Numbered from the stretch's first letter, positions 28,685 through 38,500 are shown. The stretch: 64,000 nucleotides of DNA from Desertimonas sp963732335 (GCA_963732335.1 CAVSZO010000045.1:1-64000); one strand, 5' to 3'. Numbers and translations are program-made. The notes: a model not told the origin generated them from the sequence alone.

Positions 28685-30815
28685 ATGCCTGCAGGTCGTG
28701 GACGGCCGGGACGCCTTCGGGCGCTTCGAGCCGCCAAGAGCACTCTCTCGGACCAGTATCTGCAACAGCGCGGTGAGCTGCGCGGGCTGAGCTTCCGACC
28801 GCAAGACAATGTCCAAGGAGTCGGCATCGGCGAGAAGATCGTCGGAGGTCAGGCAACCGGGATCCTGGCGATCAAGATCCTCGTACAGAAGAAGGTCCCC
28901 TCCCGTCAGCTGGCGTCAGACGATGTCCTGCCCAGGAACTACCGCGGCCTACCGATCGACGTCGAGCAAGTCGGCGTGCTCACGCCCTTCGCTCTCGGGC
29001 GACCGCGAGCCGCGACGCCGAATCCGAGAACGCGACTCCGGCCAGCTCGACCGGGGTGCTCGATTGGCTTTCGGGAGCCGAACGACGCGTTCGTGATGGC
29101 CGGAACGTTCGGAGGACTGGTTCGGGACCGCGCCGGCACCTACATCCTCAGCAACAACCACGTCATTGCCGATGAGAACAAGCTGGCCCTCGGCTCCTCG
29201 ATCTTCCAACCAGGCCTCCTCGACGGCGGCGACGTTGCCAACGACGAGATCGCCAAGCTCACCAGGTTCGTTCCGCTCGCCGCGCTTCCCGCCACCAACA
29301 CGGTCGATGGCGCCATCGCCGAGGTCATCGACACCACACAAGTGAACGCCAACATCATCCGCATCGGCGCGCCAACAGGCTCAGGGCCCGCGACCATCGG
29401 GATGGACGTCCACAAGTTCGGTCGCACGACCAACTTCACCGCTGGACGGGTCACGAGCATCGACACAGACGTCAGGATCCAATACAGCGCCCCGCTCGGC
29501 GAGATCAAGTTTGTCAGTCAGATCATCATCAAGGGAGACAACAACAAGCCGTTCAGCGACTCGGGCGATTCCGGTTCATTGATCCTCGAGCGTGAGAGCG
29601 GACTCGTCATCGGCCTGCTGTTTGCCGGCAACACGGCGAACAACACCACGATCGCCAACCACATCGACGACGTCCTGCAAGCGTTGAGCGTGTCGCTGGT
29701 CCTCGCCGGTGGTCCGAAGCCTGGTCCGAAGCCTGGTCCGAAGCCTGGTCCGAAGCCTGGTCCGAAGCCTGGTCCGAAGCCTGGTCCGAAGCCTGGTCCG
29801 AAGCCTGGTCCGAAGCCTGGTCCGAAGCCTGGTCCGAAGCCTGGTCCGAAGCCTGGTCCGAAGCCTGGTCCGAAGCCTGGTCCGAAGCCTGGTCCGAAGC
29901 CTGGTCCGAAGCCTGGTCCGAAGCCTGGTCCGAAGCCTGGTCCGAAGCCTGGTCCGAAGCCTGGTCCGAAGCCTGGTCCGAAGCCTGGTCCGAAGCCTGG
30001 TCCGAAGCCTGGTCCGAAGCCTGGTCCGAAGCCTGGTCCGAAGCCTGGTCCGAAGCCTGGTCCGAAGCCCGGTCCGAAGCCCGGCCCGAAGCCCGGTCCG
30101 AAGCCCGGCCCGAAGCCCGGCCCGAAGCCCGGTCCCAAGCCGCCGCCCGGTCCCAAGCCGCCGCCGCCGCCTCCTCCCCGCCGCCGCCGCCTCCTCCGCC
30201 GCCGCCGCCGCCGCCTCCTCCGCCGCCGCCGCCTCCGGGGCCGCCGCCTCCGGGGCCGCCTCCGGGGCCGCCGCCTCCGGGGCCGCCGCCTCCCGGGGCC
30301 GCCGCCGCCGCCTCCGGGGCCGCCGCCTCCGCCTCCGGGGCCGCCGCCGCCGCCTCCGGGGCCGCCGCCGTCCGCCTCCGGGGCCGCCGCCTCCGGGGCC
30401 GCCGCCTCCTCCGCCGGGGCCGCCGCCGCCGCCTCCGGGGCCGCCGCCTCCGCCTCCGGGGCCGCCGCCTCCGCCGCCTCCGGGGCCGCCGCCGCCTCCT
30501 CCGCCGGGGCCGCCGCCTCCGCCGCCGGGGCCGCCGCCGCCGCCTCCGGGGCCGCCGCCGCCTCCTCCGGGGCCGCCGCCTCCGCCTCCGGGGCCGCCGC
30601 CTCCGCCTCCGGGGCCGCCGCCGCCTCCGGGGCCGCCGCCACCTCCGCCGGGGCCGCCGCCACCACCGCCGCCACCACCACCGCCGCCACCTCCGCCCGG
30701 GCCGCCGCCACCTGCGCCAGGGTCGATCCCGCCACCGCCTGGGCGCGACGAAGAACTGCTACCGCGTTTCGCGCCGCGTCGCGCAAGGCGGCCACCTCGG
30801 CGCGGCGAACGTTGA
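28685..30815 (+). CDS. Trypsin-like serine protease with (GPKP)36 repeats and proline-rich tail
   Basis: Residues 35-100 form a small domain (DNVQGVGIGEKIVGG, AIKILVQKK, YRGLPIDVEQVG) that often precedes such proteases. The protease domain follows, with His159 in SNNHVIADENK, a likely Asp208 in NTVDGAIAEV and the nucleophile Ser296 in DSGDSGSLIL, numbered from the ATG at 28685. After residue 341 there are 36 Gly-Pro-Lys-Pro units, then a Pro/Gly block whose frame changes near 30170, and a basic end (RFAPRRARRPPRRGER) closing at 30815. No Sec signal is visible, so export, if any, must use another route. I infer a surface or scaffold protease whose repeat tail may be modified by the enzymes encoded just downstream. 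In the GC-only stretch 30150-30720 the true frame cannot be proven. Confidence 0.75.
29711..30142 (+). repeat. 36 tandem 12-bp units (GGTCCGAAGCCT), first 29 identical
   Basis: Units 1-29 (29711-30058) are exactly GGTCCGAAGCCT; the following seven differ only at third codon positions (GGC/GGT, CCC/CCT, AAG/AAG, final CCG). They encode Gly-Pro-Lys-Pro. Perfect identity over 348 bp implies recent expansion or ongoing slippage or homogenisation. Confidence 0.95.
30150..30720 (+). repeat. Imperfect CCG/CCT-rich repeats encoding poly-Pro/Gly
   Basis: Units of 15-21 bp of the type CCGCCGCCTCCGGGG repeat about 25 times. In one frame they read PPPPPPGPPPPPPG. The stretch is nearly pure G+C and is open in several frames on both strands, so indels here are expected. 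Confidence 0.85.
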
Positions 30816-30850
30816 GCCGCCGCATACGGGTGCCGCAACCGGCTGACGGG

Positions 30851-31765
30851 TTGCCGGTTTCGGCGGCGCCCCGCTGCGGTCGGCGGCCACAGCGCGCGTC
30901 GGCCGAGAGTCCCACGGTCACGCCGCACGTTTCGTGTTTGATTTGTACGACGCCGCGTTCGGGAAGCTGGCTCCTCGCCGAGGCGATCCTGGCTACGGGC
31001 GTCGCCGGCCGTCCCGAGGAGTACTTCCGACCCGACTGGTTCCAACGATTCCAGCGGACCGGCACGCTTGACTACCAGCATCGGCTGCATCGTCTGGACA
31101 ACTGGCCGGATGGTGCGACATCTGACCGCTCGCCGTCCGTCGCCAACGACCCGCAGGAGTACCGTGACTTCCTGAGCGCCGTCACCGCCCTGGGCACGAC
31201 CGACAACGGCGTGTTTGCGGCGAAGATCCACCGGCAGCAACTGGAGCAGGCCGTTCAATTGTCTGAGGGAGATTCGCCGGGTCGTGCGGACGACATGCAG
31301 GTGCGCACGTGGTTCCCCAATCCGCGTTTCGTGTACCTCCGTCGTGCCGACACCATTCGTAGGGCGATCTCTCATTATCGGGCGATTCAGACCGAGGTCT
31401 GGTGGCAGAACGGCACCGACGAGCCGTCGCCGAATGGAGACCTGACCCCTGCGCCCGGCGAAATCGAGAGACTCCGCCGGATGTCGGTAGGTCACGATCG
31501 GGAATGGAGAAGTCTGTTCCGGCGGCTCCGTGTGCGGCCGCTCGAGTTGCTCTACGAGGACGTCTGCGTCGACCTCGAAGGTGCCGTCCGCCGCGTGCTC
31601 GAGCACATCGGAGTCGACTCCGGCGCCGTCGGCCAGCTTCCGGCACCTCGTCTGTCTCGTCAGGCCGACGATTGGACGGACCGTGCTGTGCACCAATACA
31701 TCACCTGGAGGCGGTCGACCGGCGACGTTCTCCCGGAGCTCTATGGATCGAATCTCAAATGGTGA
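30851..31765 (+). CDS. Stf0-type sulfotransferase
   Basis: The protein has the PAPS loop CLICTTPRSGSWLLAEAI near its N-terminus, then RPEEYFRP, FAAKIHRQQ and FVYLRRADTIRRAISHYRAIQTEVW, which is the Stf0 (trehalose 2-sulfotransferase) pattern, and a C-terminal LLYEDVCVDLEGAVRRVLEHIGV. Stf0 enzymes sulfate sugars or glycolipids; the acceptor here is unknown. The start is uncertain: in-frame codons upstream of the P-loop include TTG at 30851 but no ATG, so an indel or rare start is possible. It is sandwiched between the GPKP protease (35 bp upstream) and the DUF6445-like gene (7 bp downstream), so it looks co-transcribed. Confidence 0.82.
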   Translation: MPVSAAPRCGRRPQRASAESPTVTPHVSCLICTTPRSGSWLLAEAILATGVAGRPEEYFRPDWFQRFQRTGTLDYQHRLHRLDNWPDGATSDRSPSVANDPQEYRDFLSAVTALGTTDNGVFAAKIHRQQLEQAVQLSEGDSPGRADDMQVRTWFPNPRFVYLRRADTIRRAISHYRAIQTEVWWQNGTDEPSPNGDLTPAPGEIERLRRMSVGHDREWRSLFRRLRVRPLELLYEDVCVDLEGAVRRVLEHIGVDSGAVGQLPAPRLSRQADDWTDRAVHQYITWRRSTGDVLPELYGSNLKW

Positions 31766-31772
31766 CGGAGCT

Positions 31773-32495
31773 ATGCGTACAGACATCATCGTCGTCGACA
31801 ACTTCTATCTCGACCCCGGTGCCGTACGTGAGTACGCCCTGAAGCAGCTCGAGCACGACTTCTACTACCCGTACCAACGTCGAGCCGATGTCGAGTCGGG
31901 ACGAACGAGATGCACCTGGGTCGCAACGCGCTTCAAGGCGCCGGACGACTGTCCGTTCAAGTCATCGACGGAGCTCGTCGCAGCTCTGTCGCACATCACC
32001 GGCGAGGAAGTCGACATCGATCATTGGAATGGAGACTTTCTCGTCGACGAGGAGGGACGACCTGCGCCGGGGCACGCCAAGTTGGCCGACCGCGGCTGCA
32101 TCTGGAACTGCTCCTTCCACTGGAAACCGGACATCGGTCAGCGCCTCGGTGATGGCGTCCACAACCATGTGACGGATACATGGAACACCGTCGGGACCGA
32201 TGGCTGGGCCGGTCTGCTGTACCTCGCCGAGGACGCCCCCCTACGCGGCGGGCTCAGACTCTGGAGCAATCGCGAGGAGAGTCGTCGGTTCGACTGGATG
32301 TCACCGCGCGAGAACTGGACGTTGATCGACGACATCGGCAACGTACCGAATCGGCTGATCCTGGCCAGGGGCGATCTCCCCCACAGCGGTGCGAGCGGCT
32401 GGGGTGACAGTCCCGAGACGGGGCGTCTCTATCAGACATTCTTCTTCCGCACGCGTTCGCCGAAAATCAGCGAACCGATCGTCGTGAGCCTATGA
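31773..32495 (+). CDS. DUF6445-like, 2-oxoglutarate-oxygenase-related protein
   Basis: The 240-residue protein starts MRTDIIVVDNFYLDPGAVREYAL, the typical opening of DUF6445 proteins, and has the core WAGLLYLAEDAPLRGGLRLWS and the late GDLPHSGASGWGDSPETGRLYQTFFF. The last block places a His and an Arg as in jelly-roll Fe(II) oxygenases; the first metal site may be the HNHVTD segment, which is not a strict HxD. I infer an oxygenase-like fold with unproven activity. It follows the Stf0 gene by 7 bp and ends against a small convergent gene with 6 bp overlap. Confidence 0.72.
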   Translation: MRTDIIVVDNFYLDPGAVREYALKQLEHDFYYPYQRRADVESGRTRCTWVATRFKAPDDCPFKSSTELVAALSHITGEEVDIDHWNGDFLVDEEGRPAPGHAKLADRGCIWNCSFHWKPDIGQRLGDGVHNHVTDTWNTVGTDGWAGLLYLAEDAPLRGGLRLWSNREESRRFDWMSPRENWTLIDDIGNVPNRLILARGDLPHSGASGWGDSPETGRLYQTFFFRTRSPKISEPIVVSL

Positions 32496-32762
32496 CGATG
32501 GACCCCATGAGGTCTCATGTCCATCCGGGTACCGGCGGGCAGGACCGCCGAAGAACGGCCCCCGCGTCACGTGCCGCACGGGAACGCCATCGAGCTCGAT
32601 CGGTAGGTCGTCGATCGCCACCGTCTCCGGGTCGAAGTCGACCACGACGCTCCAGTTGCCTGTGTCGTCCCGTTCTGTTCCCACGGCGTACACGCCCACG
32701 ATGCTCATCAACTCGTCACTGTGCCGGCGCTTGGCCTTGGTCGCCGCTCGCTCAGAAGTCAT
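32490..32762 (-). CDS. Small stand-alone protein resembling the protease N-terminal domain
   Basis: The 90-residue product has a good RBS (GGGAGGTG, 6 nt before ATG) and reads HSDELMSIVGVYAVGTERDD, WSVVVDFDPE, DDLPIELDGVPVRHVTRGP. The order of blocks (short helix, GV-x-VG, beta strand, LP-x-x-x-x-G-x-P-V) parallels residues 35-100 of the GPKP protease. It may be a free version of that domain, for example an inhibitor or chaperone. It points against its neighbours, lying between the two plus-strand gene runs. Confidence 0.52.
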   Translation of the reverse strand: MTSERAATKAKRRHSDELMSIVGVYAVGTERDDTGNWSVVVDFDPETVAIDDLPIELDGVPVRHVTRGPFFGGPARRYPDGHETSWGPSS

Positions 32763-32811
32763 CGATCGCACCTCCCAGTCTTCAAGGGCGCAACGGCCCC
32801 CTTCCTGAAGT

Positions 32812-33660
32812 ATGGCGGGCCCTCCGATGACCGCGCTCGCCGAGCCATGGACAGCTCCCGTGCTCGAACCCGAGCTGGAGTGGAACGAAGACATCGGCGC
32901 GAGCCTCGCGGCGAGCCGCTGGATTCGTCGAAAGCGGCCGTTTCCGCACATCGTTGCGTACGACGTGTTCACTGCCTCGGTCTACCAGCGGCTCGAACAA
33001 GCCTTCCTCACGACTCTCGAGGCAACCCGAGGTCGCGACTATCTCGTCGAGCACGACATCAAGGGCCGGACGATCGACCCCGGTATCGCCCTCCGATTCG
33101 CACCGGTGATCAGCAAGCAGTTCCACGATCTCCTCGCCCGTGTTCTCGGCATCCAGGCGACGGGGCATGTCGCATGTGGGGTGCACCACCACGCGGTGAA
33201 CAGCAGCAACGGGTTTCCGCACAACGACCTCAACCCGGGCTGGTTCATCGGCAAGCCCGCCGCCGGGCGATTGAAGGTTTCGGGGCCGGCGATCGACTAC
33301 ACCACCGGCACGGTACTGCGCGAAGGCGTCGGGCCGCCGCACCAGCTGATCCGTGCCGCCGCCATGCTCTACTACGTCGCCAACCCGTACTGGGAGCTCG
33401 GCGACGGCGGTACGACGGGTCTGTACACGTCCGCCCGCGACCCAGTGGACAAGCCGGCCGCGGCAGTCGCGCCGATCAACAACTCCATGCTGTTGTTCGA
33501 GTGCACACCCACGTCATTCCATGGATTCATCAGCAACCATCGTCATCCGCGGAACAGCATCATCATGTGGCTCCACCGCCCCCGCGAGGAGGTCGTTGCT
33601 CGCTGGGGCGAGGACGCCATCGTTCCCTACGGCCGTCACCCGAAGAAAGACCAGGCGTGA
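32812..33660 (+). CDS. 2-oxoglutarate/Fe(II) oxygenase, prolyl-hydroxylase-like (1)
   Basis: The 282-residue protein has the jelly-roll iron ligands His137 and Asp139 in GFPHNDLNPGW and His237 in PTSFHGF, with Arg247 ten residues later for 2-oxoglutarate, exactly the spacing of prolyl 4-hydroxylase-like enzymes. The strand LFECTPTSFHGFISN and the final MWLHRPREEV also fit. Family members hydroxylate prolines in proteins or peptides, or free amino acids. It is the first gene of a tight plus-strand run: its stop overlaps the SDR GTG by 4 nt. ATG 32827 is an alternative start. Confidence 0.86.
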   Translation: MAGPPMTALAEPWTAPVLEPELEWNEDIGASLAASRWIRRKRPFPHIVAYDVFTASVYQRLEQAFLTTLEATRGRDYLVEHDIKGRTIDPGIALRFAPVISKQFHDLLARVLGIQATGHVACGVHHHAVNSSNGFPHNDLNPGWFIGKPAAGRLKVSGPAIDYTTGTVLREGVGPPHQLIRAAAMLYYVANPYWELGDGGTTGLYTSARDPVDKPAAAVAPINNSMLLFECTPTSFHGFISNHRHPRNSIIMWLHRPREEVVARWGEDAIVPYGRHPKKDQA

Positions 33661-34388
33661 GATCGGGCAGGCCGGTGTGCCTGTTGACCGGCGCGGGTGG
33701 TCTCCTCGGATCCGCATTCGCCCGCCGCTTCGCCGATAGCTACGACATCATCGCCGTCTGGCATCGACAGCGCCCTGTCGCCCCGACGCATGACCAGGAT
33801 CTCGTCGACCCCCTCGATCCGGAGCGGGACTTGGCGGTCAACGGCTACCCCGTCTACCCCGTCAAAGCCGACCTGAGCGACCCGCGGCAGCTCAAACGTG
33901 TCGTCAATCGCGCCCTCGAACAGTTCGGCGACATCGATGTCGTGGTGAATGCGGCGGTCTTCTGTCACTGGGCACCGATCCTGGCGGGCGGTCGACTGCT
34001 CGAGACGATGGATCGAGCGTTCGCCGTCAACGTCGGCGTTCCCCTGGCGCTGAGCGCCACCCTGGCCCAGCGCTCCTGGGCCGAGCACGTCGATGAGAAC
34101 CTGGCCCGCAACCGCTGCGTCGTCAATGTCTCCAGTACCGCAGGGCTCTACGTCTATCCGGGAGGGCAGAGTGTGTACAGCGCCACGAAAGCGGCGCTCA
34201 ACATCCTCACGTGTCACCTGGCCGATGAGTTCGAGCCGATCGGCGTTCGGGTCAACGCACTGGCGCCGGATGCCTTTCCGAGCAGGGTGCCGCTGGCGAC
34301 GGTGCTCGACGGCGTCGAGCGGTTGATCGTCGGCAACACGACTGGCCGAATCCTCGCCCTCGAGCCGGAAGGCGAGAGCTGGATATGA
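33657..34388 (+). CDS. Short-chain dehydrogenase/reductase (SDR)
   Basis: The protein has the Rossmann glycine motif LTGAGGLLGSAFA near the N-terminus, the NAD(P)-binding VVNAAVF (NAAx variant of NNAG), Ser in VVNVSSTAGLY and the catalytic pair in YSATKAA. The substrate-binding C-terminus is normal. It would oxidise an alcohol or reduce a ketone with NAD(P). GTGA overlap with the oxygenase before it and ATGA overlap with the oxygenase after it show strict co-translation, so it probably acts on the product of, or together with, these hydroxylases. Confidence 0.88.
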   Translation: MRSGRPVCLLTGAGGLLGSAFARRFADSYDIIAVWHRQRPVAPTHDQDLVDPLDPERDLAVNGYPVYPVKADLSDPRQLKRVVNRALEQFGDIDVVVNAAVFCHWAPILAGGRLLETMDRAFAVNVGVPLALSATLAQRSWAEHVDENLARNRCVVNVSSTAGLYVYPGGQSVYSATKAALNILTCHLADEFEPIGVRVNALAPDAFPSRVPLATVLDGVERLIVGNTTGRILALEPEGESWI

Positions 34389-35178
34389 GCAGCAGGGAGG
34401 TCGTGGCGACGGGACCGCCGATGATCAGGCAGGACCTCAAGCGCGGCGCCTTGCGGCGCAAGCTGAGGGAAACCGGGATCGTCCAGATCCCCCACTTCTT
34501 GAAGGACGACTGGGCGATTGCCCTCCAACGGGGACTCGAGGACCGGCCCCGGAGCGCCTGGACGATCGCCGTCAAGGCGGCCGGCGAACCCGAATATCTC
34601 AACGAGGAACGTCACAGCGAGCGCCAACTCGCCGATGCCTACGACCGTGCGGTCACGAGCTTTCGGAACGGCTCGTTCTCGTACTGTTTCCTGCGCACCT
34701 TCGATGATCATGGGCCTGACTGCACGTGTGTCGAATGCCAGTTCCGGCGCTGGCTCCGAGGCCCGGAGATGCTCGGGTTCCTCGACGATCTTGGCCTGCC
34801 CATGACGACGACCGCCGACGTGTTCGCCAGCTGTTACGAGCCCAGTCACTTCCTGGCGCCGCACCACGACACCGGCAATGGTCAGGTCGGGTTCACGCTC
34901 AGTCTCACGAGGGAGTGGCAACCGCAGTACGGCGGCCTGCTCATGTTTCTCGACGACGACTGGCGTCGCGTACGGCGCGCGTGCACACCGCAGTTCAACT
35001 CGCTGTGTCTGTTCGTGCTCCCGCCCGATCGGAAAGTCCCGCATCTCGTGTCGCATGTCATTGTCGGCCGGAGGCTGGCGGTCAGCGGTTGGTTTCACGA
35101 CGGCGACGCCAGTCCGTCGACGCGGACTTCGTCATCGCCGCGCCAAGACCGCACAACAGAACGCGGGCTCGAGGATGA
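34385..35178 (+). CDS. 2-oxoglutarate/Fe(II) oxygenase, prolyl-hydroxylase-like (2)
   Basis: The protein carries His160-x-Asp162 in LAPHHDTGNGQVGFTLSLT, His220 in KVPHLVSHV and Arg230 in GRRLAVSGWF, the complete prolyl-hydroxylase metal and cosubstrate set, with the usual YGGLLMFL strand between. Two CxxC-like cysteines (DCTCVEC) near residue 113 are unusual and could bind a metal. The uninterrupted frame runs to 35209 with a low-quality Ser/Arg tail. A one-base shift near 35105 gives a better tail (VDADFVIAAPRPHN) that stops at 35178 in an ATGA overlap with the SET gene, so I give that end. Confidence 0.85.
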
Positions 35179-35569
35179 CGCGGTCGCAGGTTTGCCGCAG
35201 TTCCGGTGACCTCTACGTCGCGCCCTCGGAGATCCACGGCTTTGGTGTGTTCGCCGGGCGCCAGTTCGCGCGGGGAGACACGATCGAGATCTGCCCGACG
35301 ATCGTCGTTCCTCTCCGCGACCGCCGCGCCGTCCAGTCGACGATCCTGTCGCAGTACAGCTTTGCGTGGGGCAAGCGGGTCGCCCTGGCCCAGGGATACG
35401 GCGGCTTGTACAACCATTCGTACGACCCAACCGCGCGTGCTTCGAGGTCGACATCGCCGGCGGCGTGATTCGGTTCATGGCCCGCCGCCTCGTTGGCGCG
35501 GACGAGGAGATCACGATCAACTACAACGGCCGGCCGAAGGACACGTCGCCGGTCTGGTTCGACCAGTGA
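35175..35569 (+). CDS. SET-domain protein (putative lysine methyltransferase), one frameshift
   Basis: The roughly 130-residue product is a minimal SET domain: SEIHGFGVFAGRQFARGDTIE at the N-terminus, YNHSYDPT for AdoMet binding, then after an indel near 35430 the segment RFMARRLVGADEEITINYNG with the catalytic-site tyrosine, and a short WFDQ end. Bacterial SET proteins methylate lysine side chains of proteins. The ATG at 35175 overlaps the end of the preceding oxygenase (ATGA). The flanking GPKP protein offers 36 lysines in identical context, but that link is inference. Confidence 0.8.
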
Positions 35570-35605
35570 GGTCGCGGCCGCCGCCCCCGTCGCCGAGGAG
35601 GTCGC

Positions 35606-38487
35606 ATGGCTGACCTCGACGCGGCGATCCTCTACGGCACCCTTCGGTTCGCGTCCGCACGGCTGCAGGCCCTGGTGACGACGATTGCCCCTGACCCTGA
35701 CGCCATGCTCACCGAACTGTTGGGCCAGTCGCCGTCCGCCCAGCAGCAAGCCGAGCTGGCTGGGGTCGCGGCGAGTGTCCAGACCGACCTCACGAGCGCA
35801 ACCGCCGCGAGCAACGCCCTGTCGGCCGGCCTCGCCGCGGTCCCGGCGGACATCAGCGGGCTGACGCCAGCGTCGGGACACCTGAGCACAGCACTGACGA
35901 GCGTCAGCGCCGCCGTCGCCACGATCAGCGGCGCTGTGTCGGGCGCGCCCAACCGGGCGCCCGGCCTCGAAACTCTGATGCGCAGTGCGATCGTGACCGT
36001 CTCGGAGCAGTTCGGGGGGCTGGTCGAGCAGTTCGTGTTGGCGCCCGCCGGTACCGCGTCGTCATCTGCGCTGCAGGTGCAGGGCACCATCGTCAGGTAC
36101 CGGCTGACAAACCCCGCCACTCGCACGCTCGAGGGTGGCCTGTTCACGTTGCGCAACAGCGAGTTCAACGGGTCGATCGACTGGACCACACCCAACTCGC
36201 TACGGGTACGGCTGGAGACCGACGTCATCGCCGGGCTGATCGCCGACGAGTTCGTTCAGAAGCTGCTGCCCGTGGCCGCGTCCGCGGACGTCAAGTTGGT
36301 CGTCACCGACGACCTTGCCGACGGCATCACCTTTGGTTCCGGTGTCAAGCACCGCATCGCCCTCCCCGGCCAGATCAGCTTGCCGGGTGTCGAGGTGCGC
36401 GACTTCGTGTTCGAGCTGCCGAAGAAGAGTGAGCTCAGCGGAACGTCGACGCCGCCGGCGTTCGAGCTGACAGCGACGATCGCCGGCGGGTATGGACCTG
36501 TCAAGGCGGTCGTCGACGGACTCGGCGTCCAGATGCTCATTGACGCCAACAGCATCGTCGCGGCATCGGATCCTCCCGCGACGATGTCCGTTCGACCACC
36601 GACCGGTGGCGGGTTGTCGATCGACGCCGGGCCCGTTCGCGGTGGCGGCTACGTCTCCCACAAGGGCAACGAATACGGGGGTGTCCTCCAGCTCGCCATC
36701 GGCCCGATCGAGATCAAGGCCATCGGCCTCATCTCGACGGAACCGTTCTCACTGGTGCTGGTGCTCTCGGTGGAGTTCAACCCGGGGATCCAGCTCAGCT
36801 TCGGCTTCACCTTGAACGGGGTCGGCGGGTTGCTCGCTCTCGAGCGAACCGTGTCGACCGATGCGCTGCGGGCCTCGCTTCCGCCGGGGCACGCTCGACG
36901 GGTTGCTGTTCCCCAAGGACCCGGTGAGCGCCGCGCCGCAGATCCTCAGAACGCTCTCTGACTCGTTCCCGCCCGATCCCGGCTCGTTCGTCGTCGGTCC
37001 GATGCTGGCCATCGGCTGGGGTGCGCCCGTCTCGCTGGTGGTCGCCAAGCTCGGTGTGCTGCTAGCGCTTCCCGATCCGAAGATCATCATCATCGGTGCA
37101 GTCAGGGTCGCCCTCCCGACGCCCGACGCCGCGATCATCGACCTCAAGGCCGAGCTGTACGGCGAGATCACGCCAGAGCACATCCTCCTCCTCGTCAGCC
37201 TCAACGGATCGAAGGTCGCCGGATTCTCCATCAACGGTGACTTCGGCATCCTCATCGGGTTCGGGAACAATCCGGAGTTCGCCCTCACCGCCGGCGGCTT
37301 CCATCCGTCCTATAAGCCCCCGGCAGAACTGAAGGGCATGTCGCGGGTCTCTGTCGATCTGTCGCCTCCTGCGATCGTCACGCTCCGCGCCGACGCCTAC
37401 TTCGCCCTCACCTCCAACTCGTTCCAGCTCGGGGCGTCGGTCCAGATCGGTGCCGACGTCGGCGTTGCCGGGGCCGAAGGTCACCTCAGTTTCGACGCCA
37501 TCATCCGCTGGGCGCCGCGCTTCGCGTTCGAGATCGACCTGTCGGCTGGCATTTCGCTCTACGTCTTCGGGATCTCGTTCGCCAGCGTCGAGCTCAGTGC
37601 CCACTTGGAAGGCCCCGGTCCGTGGGTGATCCACGGCACCGCTTCGGTGTCGCTGCTGTTCTTCGACTTCGACTTCGAGGTCGGGCCGATCACGTGGGGC
37701 GAGGGCGACAATCCTCCTCCCGAGTCGGTGTCGCCCGTCCTGCTCGTCGCCGAAGCGCTGCGCGAAGCCGAACGCGTGGCAGTCGGTGGCACCCGAGCAG
37801 GGGGACCGCGTCGCGAGTCTGGCGGATGCCACACCTGTCCCCGGTACGGTGCTCGTCCATCCCCTCGGCGGCCTCGAGGTTCGCGAGAAGGTCGTGCCGC
37901 TGGAGACGACCATCGACAAGGTCGGTGGCCACCCGGTCAGCGAACGTCGCGTCAACCTCGCCAACCCACTCATCGGGTCGCTGCCGCCGAAGGCGGTCTC
38001 GCACACGACCGACCGCTTCGCATCCGGGCAGTTCCTCGAACTGACCGACGACCAGAAGTTGTCGCGCCCGGCGTTCGAGTACTTCCCCTCGGGGATGAGG
38101 CTCAGCGGTGTGAGCGGGGATTCGTTCGGCACGCCCGTCGAGAGCACGTATCAGTGGGAGACGGTCTATCCGCAACGCGATCTCCCGCGTCTCAAGGAGC
38201 CGGTCTTCTTCGACTCGGGCCTGAAGGCGACGGTGCTCTCGGTCGGGCCGGCGGCGCTGAGCGTCGGGCAGGTGGAGCACGCCTATGCCGTCGATCGACC
38301 CGGAATCGCGCTGTCGGACTCCGGCACCGTCCGGATCCGCAACACACAGGACCTCGGGATGGTCGCCAACATCCCGACGGTCGACATGACGACGACGGCT
38401 GCCGAACGGATCATCGCCGAGGCGATCGCTGCCGACCCGTCGAAGCAGGAAACGGTGCAGATGGTCGGCTTGGGCGTCGGGGCATGA
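35606..38487 (+). CDS. DUF6603-like giant protein (~960 aa), two frameshifts
   Basis: The N-terminal 120 residues are Ala/Ser/Thr-rich helices. The remainder is a long beta-rich protein with the features of DUF6603: GPVRGGGYVSHKGNEYGGVLQL, IGLISTEPFSLVLVLSVEFNPGIQLSFGFTLNGVGGLLALER, GFGNNPEFALTAGGFHPSY, SFQLGASVQIGADVGVAGAEGHLSFDAI and FFDFDFEVGPITWG. These near-repeating amphipathic strands suggest a repetitive beta-sheet scaffold. The function of DUF6603 is unknown. Indels lie near 36890 and 37780. No signal peptide or membrane helix is seen. It follows the SET gene by 36 bp and precedes the next giant gene by 13 bp. Confidence 0.8.
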
Positions 38488-38500
38488 AGGACGGCAGCCG

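Noticed and set aside
28535..28816. Minus-strand frame ending RHQAPFFGPRLVVDANTEPAA...
   Set aside because: The last third looks protein-like, but the rest overlaps the protease start antisense. It could be a fragment of an older gene; support is too weak to annotate.
29576..31801. 741-residue open frame on the minus strand across the repeat region
   Set aside because: It is open only because the GPKP and proline-rich repeats contain no stops in most frames; it reads as LRTRLRTR and poly-Gly with no start signal.
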